Notes under the pieces: model-generated
What the model was told of the DNA's origin: nothing
Seen by the model: only the letters and a program-made list of their open reading frames with translations
Databases searched by the model: none
Position numbers and translations under genes: made by a program
Part shown: piece by piece, positions 1-5,611 of the stretch
Numbering within the stretch: position 1 is the stretch's first letter
Layout of the letters: each line of letters begins with the position of its first letter
NCBI GenBank assembly: GCA_021826035.1
Contig: JAKBBE010000130.1
Coordinates: forward strand, 1 to 7,462
Direction of reading: 5' to 3'
DNA from: Pseudomonadota bacterium
GTDB lineage: Bacteria; Pseudomonadota; Gammaproteobacteria; Steroidobacterales; Steroidobacteraceae
DNA length: 7,462 nucleotides

Positions 1-209
1 TGGGCGTCGGCTGGGTCTCCATGTTCGACCCACTGGCGCTGGCCGACCTGCTGCGGTTTCCAGAGCAAGCGCGTCCCGTCGCCATATTGTGCATTGGCAA
101 CGTCGCGCAATTCGATCCGGCTCCACGCCTTGCGCTGGAGCAGTGGCGTCAGCCGCGACCGCTCAGCGAAATGCTGTTCGAGAATGACTGGCCGGAAGGG
201 GCGCCGTGA
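1..209 (+). CDS. bluB: 5,6-dimethylbenzimidazole synthase BluB, C-terminal end (5' truncated by window)
   Basis: BluB is a flavin-destroying, nitroreductase-fold enzyme that uses O2 to convert reduced FMN into 5,6-dimethylbenzimidazole, the lower ligand of B12. Only the last 68 residues are here; the frame opens at base 3. The segment beginning GVGWVSMFDP, then LLRFPEQARPVAILCIGNV and the closing LSEMLFENDW, matches the usual BluB C-terminus (FDP helix, PVAxLCxGxV strand, PL-E--FE--W tail). Family members often read GHV-xFYPxP where this one reads GNV-QFDPAP, a mild variation. Its product would be the substrate of CobT, encoded downstream. Its TGA stop (207-209) overlaps a GTG start at 206. 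The identification rests on this tail plus the cob context; the flavin-binding N-terminal half is outside the window. Confidence 0.9.
   Translation, partial: GVGWVSMFDPLALADLLRFPEQARPVAILCIGNVAQFDPAPRLALEQWRQPRPLSEMLFENDWPEGAP
194..201 (+). promoter_or_regulatory. Shine-Dalgarno-like site before the GTG at 206
   Basis: GGAAGGGG lies four bases upstream of the GTG codon at 206, inside the end of bluB. It is one of the better purine-rich sites in the window and is the main reason to think the short ORF 206-361 is translated. The tight spacing makes the assignment tentative. Confidence 0.45.
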
Positions 210-361
210 GCGGCCGTGATCGATGCGCCGCGCGGGACCTTGCCCTGACGCGCGCCCTCAAGGACGGGATCCAGAGCGGTGCCACGCTGCTGGATGATGC
301 CCTTCGGTACCCGGCAGGACTGCTGGCCCTACCACCGGTGAGGCTGCGGGTCGCGGAATGA
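206..361 (+). CDS. Short coupled ORF of unknown function (51 codons) between bluB and cbiB
   Basis: I do not recognise this ORF. It would start with GTG at 206, overlapping the bluB stop (GTGA), and its TGA (359-361) overlaps the cbiB start (ATGA), so it fills the whole interval in one open frame. A purine-rich site at 194-201 precedes it. The predicted peptide starts VSGRDRCAARDL and ends LALPPVRLRVAE. It is mostly soluble-looking, with many Arg and Ala, no signal peptide, no clear membrane span and no metal-binding motif. In the related Pseudomonas cluster bluB is followed directly by cbiB, as far as I recall, so the insert is not a standard pathway gene. It could be a small protein, a translational-coupling ORF, or the remains of a gene deleted in frame, as with the cobQ remnant further down. 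Confidence 0.4.
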   Translation: MSGRDRCAARDLALTRALKDGIQSGATLLDDALRYPAGLLALPPVRLRVAE

Positions 362-1305
362 AGGCCGGCGTGCTCATTGCGGCTGTGCTGCTTGACGGGT
401 GGCTCGGTGAGCCTCGGCGGTGGCATCCGCTGGTGGGCTTCGGGAACATTGCCCACCGTCTCGAAGCGAGACTGAATCCCCCCCGCGAGCGCGCTGCACT
501 CGCACCTCACCACCTTTCCTCGGGCTATATGGCGGGCGTGCTCGCCGTGCTACTCACGGTCGGTCCGCCGGTTCTGGCGGTAGCGCTGCTCCTTCGCTAC
601 CGACCGCTCGCACCGCTCATGGCGGTCGCGCTGCTCTACCTGGTGATAGGTCACCGCAGTTTGCACGAGCATGCCGTCGCGGTGGAACGTGCGCTGCGCG
701 ATGAAGATCTTGTCGAAGCCCGTCGCCGCGTCGGTGCAATGGTGAGCCGGGATACCGCGGACATGGATTCCGGACGGATCGCCGGCGCGACGGTGGAGTC
801 CGTACTCGAGAACGGCAATGATGCGCTCTTCGGTGCGCTCTTCTGGTTCCTCGTGAGCGGAGCCGCCGGGGCACTGGCGTACCGACTCATCAATACGCTC
901 GATGCCATGTGGGGTTATCGCACCGAGCGCTATCGTCAGTTCGGCTGGGCCGCGGCTCGCCTCGATGATCTGATGAATTTTCTCCCGGCGCGCCTGACCG
1001 CGCTCAGCTATGCGGCGGTAGGTCATCTCGCCACCGCACTGCGCTGCTGGAGACTGCAGGCGCCCGCCTGGGACAGTCCGAACGCCGGACCGGTGATGGC
1101 GTCCGGTGCCGGCGCGTTGCAGATCCGCGTGGGCGGTGGCGCCTTCTACCACGGCCGCTGGCTGTCGCGGAGCACTCTGGGCGAGGGACGTCCCGCTGAG
1201 AGCGGGGATATTGGGCGCGCCCGATATCTCGTTCTGCGTGCATTGGCGCTGTGGATCGGGGTAGCGACACTCATCGGGCTGATCAGGTGGGCACTCGATG
1301 CTTGA
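358..1305 (+). CDS. cbiB: Adenosylcobinamide-phosphate synthase CbiB (CobD in P. denitrificans naming)
   Basis: CbiB is an inner-membrane enzyme that uses ATP to attach (R)-1-amino-2-propanol phosphate to adenosylcobyric acid, giving adenosylcobinamide phosphate. The 315-residue length is normal for the family. Family signatures appear in order: D13 with GEP (17-19) and HPLVGFG (23-29); MVSRDT (128-133); TVESVLENGNDA (145-156); NTLDAMWGYR (179-188); RLDDLMNFLPARLTA (201-215); SPNAGPVMA (240-248). Hydrophobic segments near residues 57-80, 85-98, 157-176 and the last 25 residues fit a polytopic membrane protein. The start at 358 overlaps the stop of the short ORF before it (ATGA), and the N-terminus MKAGVLIAAVLLDG begins just where the family alignment should. 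Its stop overlaps cobD by 8 bases. It needs the CobD product and cobyric acid, yet the local cyric-acid-forming gene cobQ is broken. Confidence 0.95.
   Translation: MKAGVLIAAVLLDGWLGEPRRWHPLVGFGNIAHRLEARLNPPRERAALAPHHLSSGYMAGVLAVLLTVGPPVLAVALLLRYRPLAPLMAVALLYLVIGHRSLHEHAVAVERALRDEDLVEARRRVGAMVSRDTADMDSGRIAGATVESVLENGNDALFGALFWFLVSGAAGALAYRLINTLDAMWGYRTERYRQFGWAAARLDDLMNFLPARLTALSYAAVGHLATALRCWRLQAPAWDSPNAGPVMASGAGALQIRVGGGAFYHGRWLSRSTLGEGRPAESGDIGRARYLVLRALALWIGVATLIGLIRWALDA
1285..1290 (+). promoter_or_regulatory. Ribosome binding site supporting the cobD start at 1298
   Basis: AGGTGG lies seven bases before the ATG at 1298, inside the cbiB coding region. It supports this start, which overlaps cbiB by 8 bases. 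Confidence 0.55.
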
Positions 1306-2290
1306 GCATGGCGGAAGACTTCGCCGCGCGGCACTGCGCTATGGTATCGCGCTCGAACAGTGGCTGGACTTATCGACCGGAATCAACCCGGTGTCCTGGT
1401 GCGGCATCGAGGTGCCCCGCTCGGCCTGGGCCCGCCTACCGGAGGAGGATGACGGACTCCTGACCGCGGCACAGAGCTACTTCGGCGTCCCACACGTCCT
1501 GCCGGTCGCCGGCTCTCAGGCGGCAATCATGCATCTGCCCCAACTGCGCACGCGCGGGACGGTAGGCGTGCTCGCGCCGAGCTACGCCGAGCATGCTTTG
1601 CGCTGGCGCGAGGCGGGACACCAGGTCGCGCCGGTCACGCTCGCCGAGTGTCCCTCCGCCGCCGATGTCCTCGATGTCCTCGTGCTCGTCAATCCGAACA
1701 ACCCTACTGGGGAGCGCATTACGCGCAGTCGGCTGCTCGAGTGGCATGCACGCCTGGCCGTCCGTGGAGGCTGGATGATTGTCGACGAAGCGTTCGCCGA
1801 CGCGGACTCGTCGCAGAGCGTTGTCTCCTGCACTCAACGTGAGGGACTCATCGTGCTGCGTTCGCTCGGCAAATTCTTCGGACTCGCCGGTGCGCGCGTC
1901 GGGTTCGTGCTGGCGGCCGAGGACCTCCTCCACGCGCTGGAGGAAAAGCTCGGCCCCTGGACTGTCGCCGGCCCGGCCCGCTTCATCGCGCAACACGCGC
2001 TCGCCGACCGGCCCTGGCACGACGCCATGCGTGCACGACTGCACGCACAATGCGCTCGCCTCACTGCACTCCTGCAGGACTGTGGGTTACCCCCCGCAGG
2101 CGGCTGCAGCCTGTTTCAGTGGGTGCCTACCACCGCCGCGACGCCCATCCACGAGGCGCTGGCGCGCGAGGGCATCCTCACTCGCCTGTTCGAGGCGCCG
2201 CGCGGCTTGCGCTTCGGTCTTGCGGCGCAGGATGCCGAGTGGGCACGCCTCGAGCGGGCGCTCGGGGCGTATCAGGCGTTGCGATCATGA
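1298..2290 (+). CDS. cobD: L-threonine-O-3-phosphate decarboxylase CobD (CobC in P. denitrificans naming)
   Basis: This PLP-dependent, class I/II aminotransferase-fold enzyme decarboxylates L-threonine phosphate to (R)-1-amino-2-propanol phosphate, the linker used by CbiB. The 330 residues carry the expected pattern: N-terminal HGG and LSTGINP (26-31), VNPNNPTG (131-138) with the PLP-ring-contacting Asn, IVDEAF with D163 for the pyridine nitrogen, SLGKFFGLAGARVG with K192 as the Schiff-base lysine and R200, and a late GLRFGL with the carboxylate-binding Arg. It overlaps cbiB by 8 bases and has a good ribosome site at 1285-1290. Its TGA (2288-2290) overlaps the ATG of the cobQ remnant. A threonine kinase at the operon's end would supply the substrate. 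A plain histidinol-phosphate aminotransferase is the main alternative, but the LSTGINP motif and the neighbours favour CobD. Confidence 0.93.
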   Translation: MLEHGGRLRRAALRYGIALEQWLDLSTGINPVSWCGIEVPRSAWARLPEEDDGLLTAAQSYFGVPHVLPVAGSQAAIMHLPQLRTRGTVGVLAPSYAEHALRWREAGHQVAPVTLAECPSAADVLDVLVLVNPNNPTGERITRSRLLEWHARLAVRGGWMIVDEAFADADSSQSVVSCTQREGLIVLRSLGKFFGLAGARVGFVLAAEDLLHALEEKLGPWTVAGPARFIAQHALADRPWHDAMRARLHAQCARLTALLQDCGLPPAGGCSLFQWVPTTAATPIHEALAREGILTRLFEAPRGLRFGLAAQDAEWARLERALGAYQALRS

Positions 2291-2472
2291 CCGCTCGCGC
2301 ACTCCTGCTCCAGGGCACGCGCTCCACGACCGGCAAGCGCAGGCGGGTCCGTCGTGCCCACGCACGGTCCTCACGGTCAGTCATTCAGGAGCGATCCATC
2401 GGCGCACGTCCCCAGGTAGCGGCTCCTGCGGAACGCGACGCGGATTTCGAGCCGTTGTGGGGCGCGATATGA
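2287..2472 (+). pseudogene. cobQ: Remnant of cobyric acid synthase (CobQ/CbiP): N-terminus and P-loop kept, body deleted
   Basis: Full CobQ is about 480 residues and amidates four side chains of adenosylcobyrinic acid a,c-diamide to give cobyric acid. Here only 61 codons remain. The start MTARALLLQGTRSTTGK matches the CobQ N-terminal strand and ATP-binding P-loop (usual form LMVQGTxSDxGKS), but the residue after the P-loop Lys is Arg rather than Ser/Thr, and the rest (RRRVRRAHARSS...) is not CobQ-like. The final DADFEPLWGAI could be a vestige of the CobQ C-terminal helix (typically HLDxxALLxxL), a much weaker match. No amidotransferase Cys/His motifs or other CobQ blocks appear in any frame up to 2516. 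The position between cobD and cobU is exactly where cobQ sits in related clusters. The ATG overlaps the cobD stop (ATGA), and the TGA overlaps another ATG at 2469. It is not a functional CobQ; whether the short peptide is made or useful is unknown. Confidence 0.75.
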
Positions 2473-2516
2473 CTACCGTGCGACGCTCTGTGTCCGCAGG
2501 AAATGGGTCCCGTCCG

Positions 2517-3038
2517 ATGAAGCAGCTGATCCTCGGTGGAGTGCGCTCCGGGAAGAGTCGGCTCGCGGAAGAGCGTGCCGGCGCGAGCGCCCGTCAAGTG
2601 GTCTATGTGGCCACCGCACTCAATGGAGGCGATGCTGAGATGGAGACGCGAATTCTGCAACACCGCGCACGTCGCCCATCGGAGTGGATCACGATCGAAG
2701 AGCCGTACGCGCTTGGCAACGTGCTGCTCGCCAACGATTCGCGCGATCGGTGTCTGTTGGTCGAGTGCCTGACGCTCTGGCTCACGAACCTGCTGTGTGT
2801 AAGACCCGACCGATTGGACGACGAGCGGCGCAGTCTGTGCGATGCGGTAGCGCAACTGCGCGGCGCACTGATTCTCGTCAGTAACGAAACGGGTCTCGGA
2901 GTAGTGCCACTGGGTGAGTTGTCGCGCCGCTTCCTCGACGCCAGCGGCGAGCTTCATCAGACGTTGGCGCAACTCTGTGATCGGGTCACACTCACGGTCG
3001 CCGGATTACCCCTGGAGCTCAAAGGGCCACCACAATGA
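2517..3038 (+). CDS. cobU: Adenosylcobinamide kinase / adenosylcobinamide-phosphate guanylyltransferase CobU (CobP)
   Basis: This is a cytosolic bifunctional enzyme. It phosphorylates adenosylcobinamide and then transfers GMP from GTP through a histidine intermediate, giving AdoCbi-GDP for CobS. The 173 residues are the usual length. Motifs: P-loop GGVRSGKS (7-14), VYVATA (29-34), RILQHRARRP (45-54) with H49 as the likely guanylylated His, LVECLTLWLTNLL (81-93), VSNETGLGVVP (121-131), then RRFLDASGELHQ. The ATG at 2517 places MKQLILGGVRSGKS as the N-terminus, as in homologues, with AGGAAA at 2498-2503 upstream. An in-frame ATG at 2469 overlaps the cobQ-remnant stop (ATGA) and would add 16 residues (MTTVRRSVSAG...) with no family counterpart, so coupled initiation there cannot be excluded. 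The stop overlaps the next short ORF (ATGA). The kinase activity also allows salvage of imported cobinamide. Confidence 0.94.
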   Translation: MKQLILGGVRSGKSRLAEERAGASARQVVYVATALNGGDAEMETRILQHRARRPSEWITIEEPYALGNVLLANDSRDRCLLVECLTLWLTNLLCVRPDRLDDERRSLCDAVAQLRGALILVSNETGLGVVPLGELSRRFLDASGELHQTLAQLCDRVTLTVAGLPLELKGPPQ

Positions 3039-3178
3039 TCGCGCTCACGGCCCGCCATCGATGGGCCACTGAGTGCACCGGCGCCACCGCCCGGATGAGC
3101 ATCAATGACATACCACACTCGGGGGTGCACAACATGCGAAGCAGCGGAACCTTACCCATCATCAGAGAGGTCCCTTGA
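3035..3178 (+). CDS. Short coupled ORF of unknown function (47 codons) between cobU and cobT
   Basis: I do not recognise it. The ATG at 3035 overlaps the cobU stop (ATGA) and the frame stays open until TGA at 3176-3178, two bases before the cobT ATG at 3181. The peptide starts MIALTARHRWATEC and ends SSGTLPIIREVP. It has no signal peptide, membrane span or recognised domain. AAAGGG at 3021-3026 is a modest ribosome-site candidate. The cobU-cobT interval normally holds no gene, so this may be the scar of an in-frame deletion, a small coupling ORF, or simply a chance open frame in GC-rich spacer. The ORF also covers the ribosome site of cobT, so its translation could affect cobT initiation. Confidence that it encodes a real protein is low. 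Confidence 0.3.
   Translation: MIALTARHRWATECTGATARMSINDIPHSGVHNMRSSGTLPIIREVP
3164..3170 (+). promoter_or_regulatory. Ribosome binding site deciding the cobT start
   Basis: AGAGAGG ends ten bases before the ATG at 3181, and only four bases before a possible in-frame TTG at 3175. The spacing therefore favours the ATG as the cobT start. Confidence 0.6.
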
Positions 3179-3180
3179 AT

Positions 3181-4266
3181 ATGAGCGATATCAATTCCGT
3201 CTCGCTGCACGAGACACTGGCGCACGTCCGGCCGGTGACGGGGGACTTGCGGATCGAAGCCAATCAACGGCTCGATCAGCTGACCAAGCCGCCGGGAAGC
3301 CTCGGGCAGCTGGAAGCGATCGCCGCGCAGTGCTATACCATTGCCGAAGGCAGCTGGTCCGCTCCGCTGCGCAAGGCGGCGTATGTGTTCGCCGCCGATC
3401 ATGGCGTGACTCAAGAAGGGGTCAGTGCCTACCCCAGCGCCGTAACGGCGCAGATGGTCGAGAATTTTTTGCGCGGTGGTGCAGCCATCAACGTGCTCGC
3501 GCGACTCCATGGCGTGCAGCTCACGATCATCGACGTAGGCGTGGATGCCGACTTTCCCAATCACGGTGCGCTATGGCAACGAAAGGTCCGCCGTTCCAGC
3601 CGGAACCTGCGCGTCGAGCCCGCGATGTCATCGCTCGAGCTGACGGATGCGCTGAACGTCGGCCTTGAGGCCGCTGAAGACGCCCACAGCCGGGGCATGC
3701 ATCTGGTTGCCGCCGGCGAAATGGGCATCGGCAACACGACGGCCGCTAGCGCGCTCGCCGCGGCCCTGACCCGTCAGTCGGTCGAAGCGGTGACCGGCAG
3801 GGGGACCGGAATCAGCTCCGCTGCCCGTCAGAGCAAGCAGCAGGTGATTGGTGAGGCGCTCGACCGACACCTCCCGCAGTGGCGCAGCGAGACGGTAGCG
3901 CCACTCGAGGCGCTCCGCTGCGTCGGTGGGCTGGAGATCGCCGCGATGACTGGCTTTTTTCTCGGCGCTGCGCGTCATCGCAAAATCATCGTCGTCGATG
4001 GCTTCATTGCCACCGCCGCTGCAGCGGTCGCCGTTGCGCTCGCCCCCCCGGTGCGCGATTATCTGCTCGCCGGCCACCGCTCCGAGGAGCCCGGACACAC
4101 TCACCTGCTGCATCACATCGGCATCACGCCCATCCTGGATTTGCGGATGCGCCTCGGCGAAGGGACCGGCGCTGTGCTCGCCATGCCGGTCATCGCCTCC
4201 GCGATGCACATTCTGACGGAAATGGCCACGTTCGCATCGGCAGGGGTGAGCACCGCAAACGCATGA
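3181..4266 (+). CDS. cobT: Nicotinate-nucleotide--dimethylbenzimidazole phosphoribosyltransferase CobT
   Basis: CobT transfers phosphoribose from nicotinate mononucleotide to 5,6-dimethylbenzimidazole (the BluB product), giving alpha-ribazole 5'-phosphate for CobS. The 361 residues match the family length. Conserved blocks: LTKPPGSLGQLE (34-45), FAADHGVTQEGVSAYP (70-85), FLRGGAAINVLA (96-107), IDVGVDADF (117-125), GEMGIGNTTAAS (179-190), VTGRGTGI (204-211), LEIAAMTGFFLGAA (251-264), GHRSEEPGH (298-306) and RLGEGTGAVLA (324-334), where E327 corresponds to the catalytic Glu known from the Salmonella enzyme. The enzyme looks intact. The ATG at 3181 is chosen over TTG 3175 because of the AGAGAGG spacing. 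The stop overlaps the cobS start (ATGA), so the two are probably translationally coupled. Confidence 0.96.
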   Translation: MSDINSVSLHETLAHVRPVTGDLRIEANQRLDQLTKPPGSLGQLEAIAAQCYTIAEGSWSAPLRKAAYVFAADHGVTQEGVSAYPSAVTAQMVENFLRGGAAINVLARLHGVQLTIIDVGVDADFPNHGALWQRKVRRSSRNLRVEPAMSSLELTDALNVGLEAAEDAHSRGMHLVAAGEMGIGNTTAASALAAALTRQSVEAVTGRGTGISSAARQSKQQVIGEALDRHLPQWRSETVAPLEALRCVGGLEIAAMTGFFLGAARHRKIIVVDGFIATAAAAVAVALAPPVRDYLLAGHRSEEPGHTHLLHHIGITPILDLRMRLGEGTGAVLAMPVIASAMHILTEMATFASAGVSTANA

Positions 4267-5015
4267 GGCGTCCAATCCGCGAATTCCTCGGCGCGGTTCA
4301 ATTCCTCACGCGCATTCCTCTGCCGCAGCGGTGGCTGGGAGAGATTGCACTGGCGCAGGCCGCACCGTACTTCCCCCTGGTCGGGGTATTACTCGGACTG
4401 GCCGGGGCAGGTGTCGACGTCGCTCTTCGTGCGCACCTCCCCGCGACGGGCGCGGCCGCCGTATCCGTGGCGCTTCTGATCGTGATCACCGGCGCGCTTC
4501 ACGAGGACGGACTCGCCGACACGGCGGATGGCTTCGGGGGCGGAACGACCGCGGAGCGGGTGCTCGGCATCATGCGCGACAGCCGAATCGGCAGTTACGG
4601 CGCGATCGCCATCGCACTGTCCGTCTTGCTGAGGACCGCATTTATCGCGGCGCTACCGAATCGGGAGGTGTTCGCCTACTTTGTGTCGGCCGAAATGCTG
4701 TCGCGCTGGAGCGTGCTTCCACTTGCCTATTTTTTGCCCTCCGCCCGTCAGGGTGGACCGACCGCCGGACAGGGTGCGCGGCTCGCCCGTGCCATCCCAG
4801 TCACGGCGGTCGTGTTCGGCACATTGATCGCCATCATCGTGACCGTGGCGAGTCTGCACGCAGACAGCTGGCGCCCCTGGGCGGTCTGTCTGCCGATCAT
4901 CGCCGCAAGCGGACTATATTTCTGGCGGCGGATAAGTGGCGTGACCGGCGACTGTTTCGGCGCCGTCATTCAGCTCACTGCCACCGCCGTCTATCTCTGC
5001 GGTGCATGGCGATGA
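4263..5015 (+). CDS. cobS: Adenosylcobinamide-GDP ribazoletransferase (cobalamin-5'-phosphate synthase) CobS (CobV)
   Basis: CobS is the integral inner-membrane enzyme that joins AdoCbi-GDP (from CobU) to alpha-ribazole phosphate (from CobT), forming adenosylcobalamin 5'-phosphate and releasing GMP. The 250-residue protein opens with FLGAVQFLTRIPLP (8-21), carries the metal-binding signature GALHEDGLADTADGFGGG (77-94) with D82, D86 and D89, then RDSRIGSYG (105-113) and the late TGDCFGA (228-234). Hydrophobic stretches near 36-55, 63-79, 112-131, 177-197 and 206-219 agree with a multi-pass membrane protein. The ATG overlaps the cobT stop, with GGGGTGAG upstream at about 4243-4250. The TGA overlaps the phosphatase ATG (ATGA). 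All key acidic residues are present, so it should be functional. Confidence 0.95.
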   Translation: MRRPIREFLGAVQFLTRIPLPQRWLGEIALAQAAPYFPLVGVLLGLAGAGVDVALRAHLPATGAAAVSVALLIVITGALHEDGLADTADGFGGGTTAERVLGIMRDSRIGSYGAIAIALSVLLRTAFIAALPNREVFAYFVSAEMLSRWSVLPLAYFLPSARQGGPTAGQGARLARAIPVTAVVFGTLIAIIVTVASLHADSWRPWAVCLPIIAASGLYFWRRISGVTGDCFGAVIQLTATAVYLCGAWR

Positions 5016-5611
5016 GGCAACTGGTTCTCATCCGCCACCCGGCCACCGATCTTGCTGGGACATTCTGCGGGCACAGTGACCCCGACTTGAATGCAACGGG
5101 GCACGCACAGCTGCAGGCATTGCAGCAGAAACTCGCCCGATCCTCGCTCGATCGACTCCTCAGCAGCGATCTGTTGCGTACCCGCCGATGCGCCGAGGCG
5201 CTCGCCGAGCAGCAGGGCATTAGGGCCACCTTCACCCCGGCATTGCGCGAGATGCATTTTGGCGATTGGGAGGGACTGCGGTGGGACGAAGTCGAGATCC
5301 GTTTCCCCGAGCAGGCGCAGCGTTGGCTGCAGGGGTTTGCAACGTTTACACCACCTCACGCGGAGGCGTATGCGCAGTTCACCGCCCGCATCAGCAGGGC
5401 GGCCGATGAATGGTTGCAGGATACCGCGGACACGACCCTCGCCATCGTGACGCATCGGGGCGTATTACTATTCCTGTTGCAGCACTATTGCGGGGTTGAG
5501 GTCACGACGGCATGGCAACTGTCATCCCACTACGCAACCGTCCTGTTGTGCACGCCCGCGGCAGGCGGGGATCGTCCCTGGGCGGTCCGCGAGACATGGC
5601 ACCCGGGGTAA
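5012..5611 (+). CDS. cobC: Histidine-phosphatase family, alpha-ribazole / cobalamin-5'-phosphate phosphatase (CobC-like)
   Basis: This cytosolic phosphoglycerate-mutase-fold phosphatase would remove the 5'-phosphate from alpha-ribazole phosphate or from adenosylcobalamin phosphate, the last step of the pathway. In 199 residues it shows LVLIRHPAT (4-12) with the phospho-accepting H9 and R8, LLSSDLLRTRRCAEAL (49-64), the acidic ALREMHFGDWEG (77-88), and IVTHRGVL (145-152) with the second catalytic H148. The classical RHG is RHP here, a variant I recall among cob-linked phosphatases. The ATG at 5012 is chosen because it overlaps the cobS stop (ATGA); ATG 5006 would add two residues and is also possible, and neither has a clear ribosome site. 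The stop overlaps the kinase gene by 16 bases. Exact substrate is inferred from context, since the superfamily is broad. Confidence 0.88.
   Translation: MRQLVLIRHPATDLAGTFCGHSDPDLNATGHAQLQALQQKLARSSLDRLLSSDLLRTRRCAEALAEQQGIRATFTPALREMHFGDWEGLRWDEVEIRFPEQAQRWLQGFATFTPPHAEAYAQFTARISRAADEWLQDTADTTLAIVTHRGVLLFLLQHYCGVEVTTAWQLSSHYATVLLCTPAAGGDRPWAVRETWHPG

Noticed and set aside
1779..2516. Long in-frame upstream extension of cobU reaching back through cobD
   Set aside because: The extension reads cobD out of frame, is rich in Arg and Ser with no domain, and CobU homologues start at the strand before the P-loop (2517).
3039..3180. Cobalamin riboswitch in the cobU-cobT spacer
   Set aside because: I could not find a B12-box-like core (GCCACTG-type element in the right structural setting). 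The GCCACTG-like string near 3065 lacks the surrounding conserved helices, and the stretch is too short for a full aptamer (about 200 bases).
3951..3960. T-runs inside cobT (about 3955) and cobS (about 4732) as possible terminators
   Set aside because: They encode Phe codons in conserved coding sequence (GFF in CobT, YF in CobS) and no GC-rich stem precedes them.
3879..4262. Upstream in-frame extension of cobS inside cobT
   Set aside because: It is an Arg- and His-rich out-of-frame reading of cobT; cobS starts at the ATGA overlap at 4263 with the expected N-terminus.
4331..5005. Upstream in-frame extension of the phosphatase through cobS
   Set aside because: It is an out-of-frame reading of cobS with no family similarity; the phosphatase fold begins at LVLIRHPAT just after 5012.
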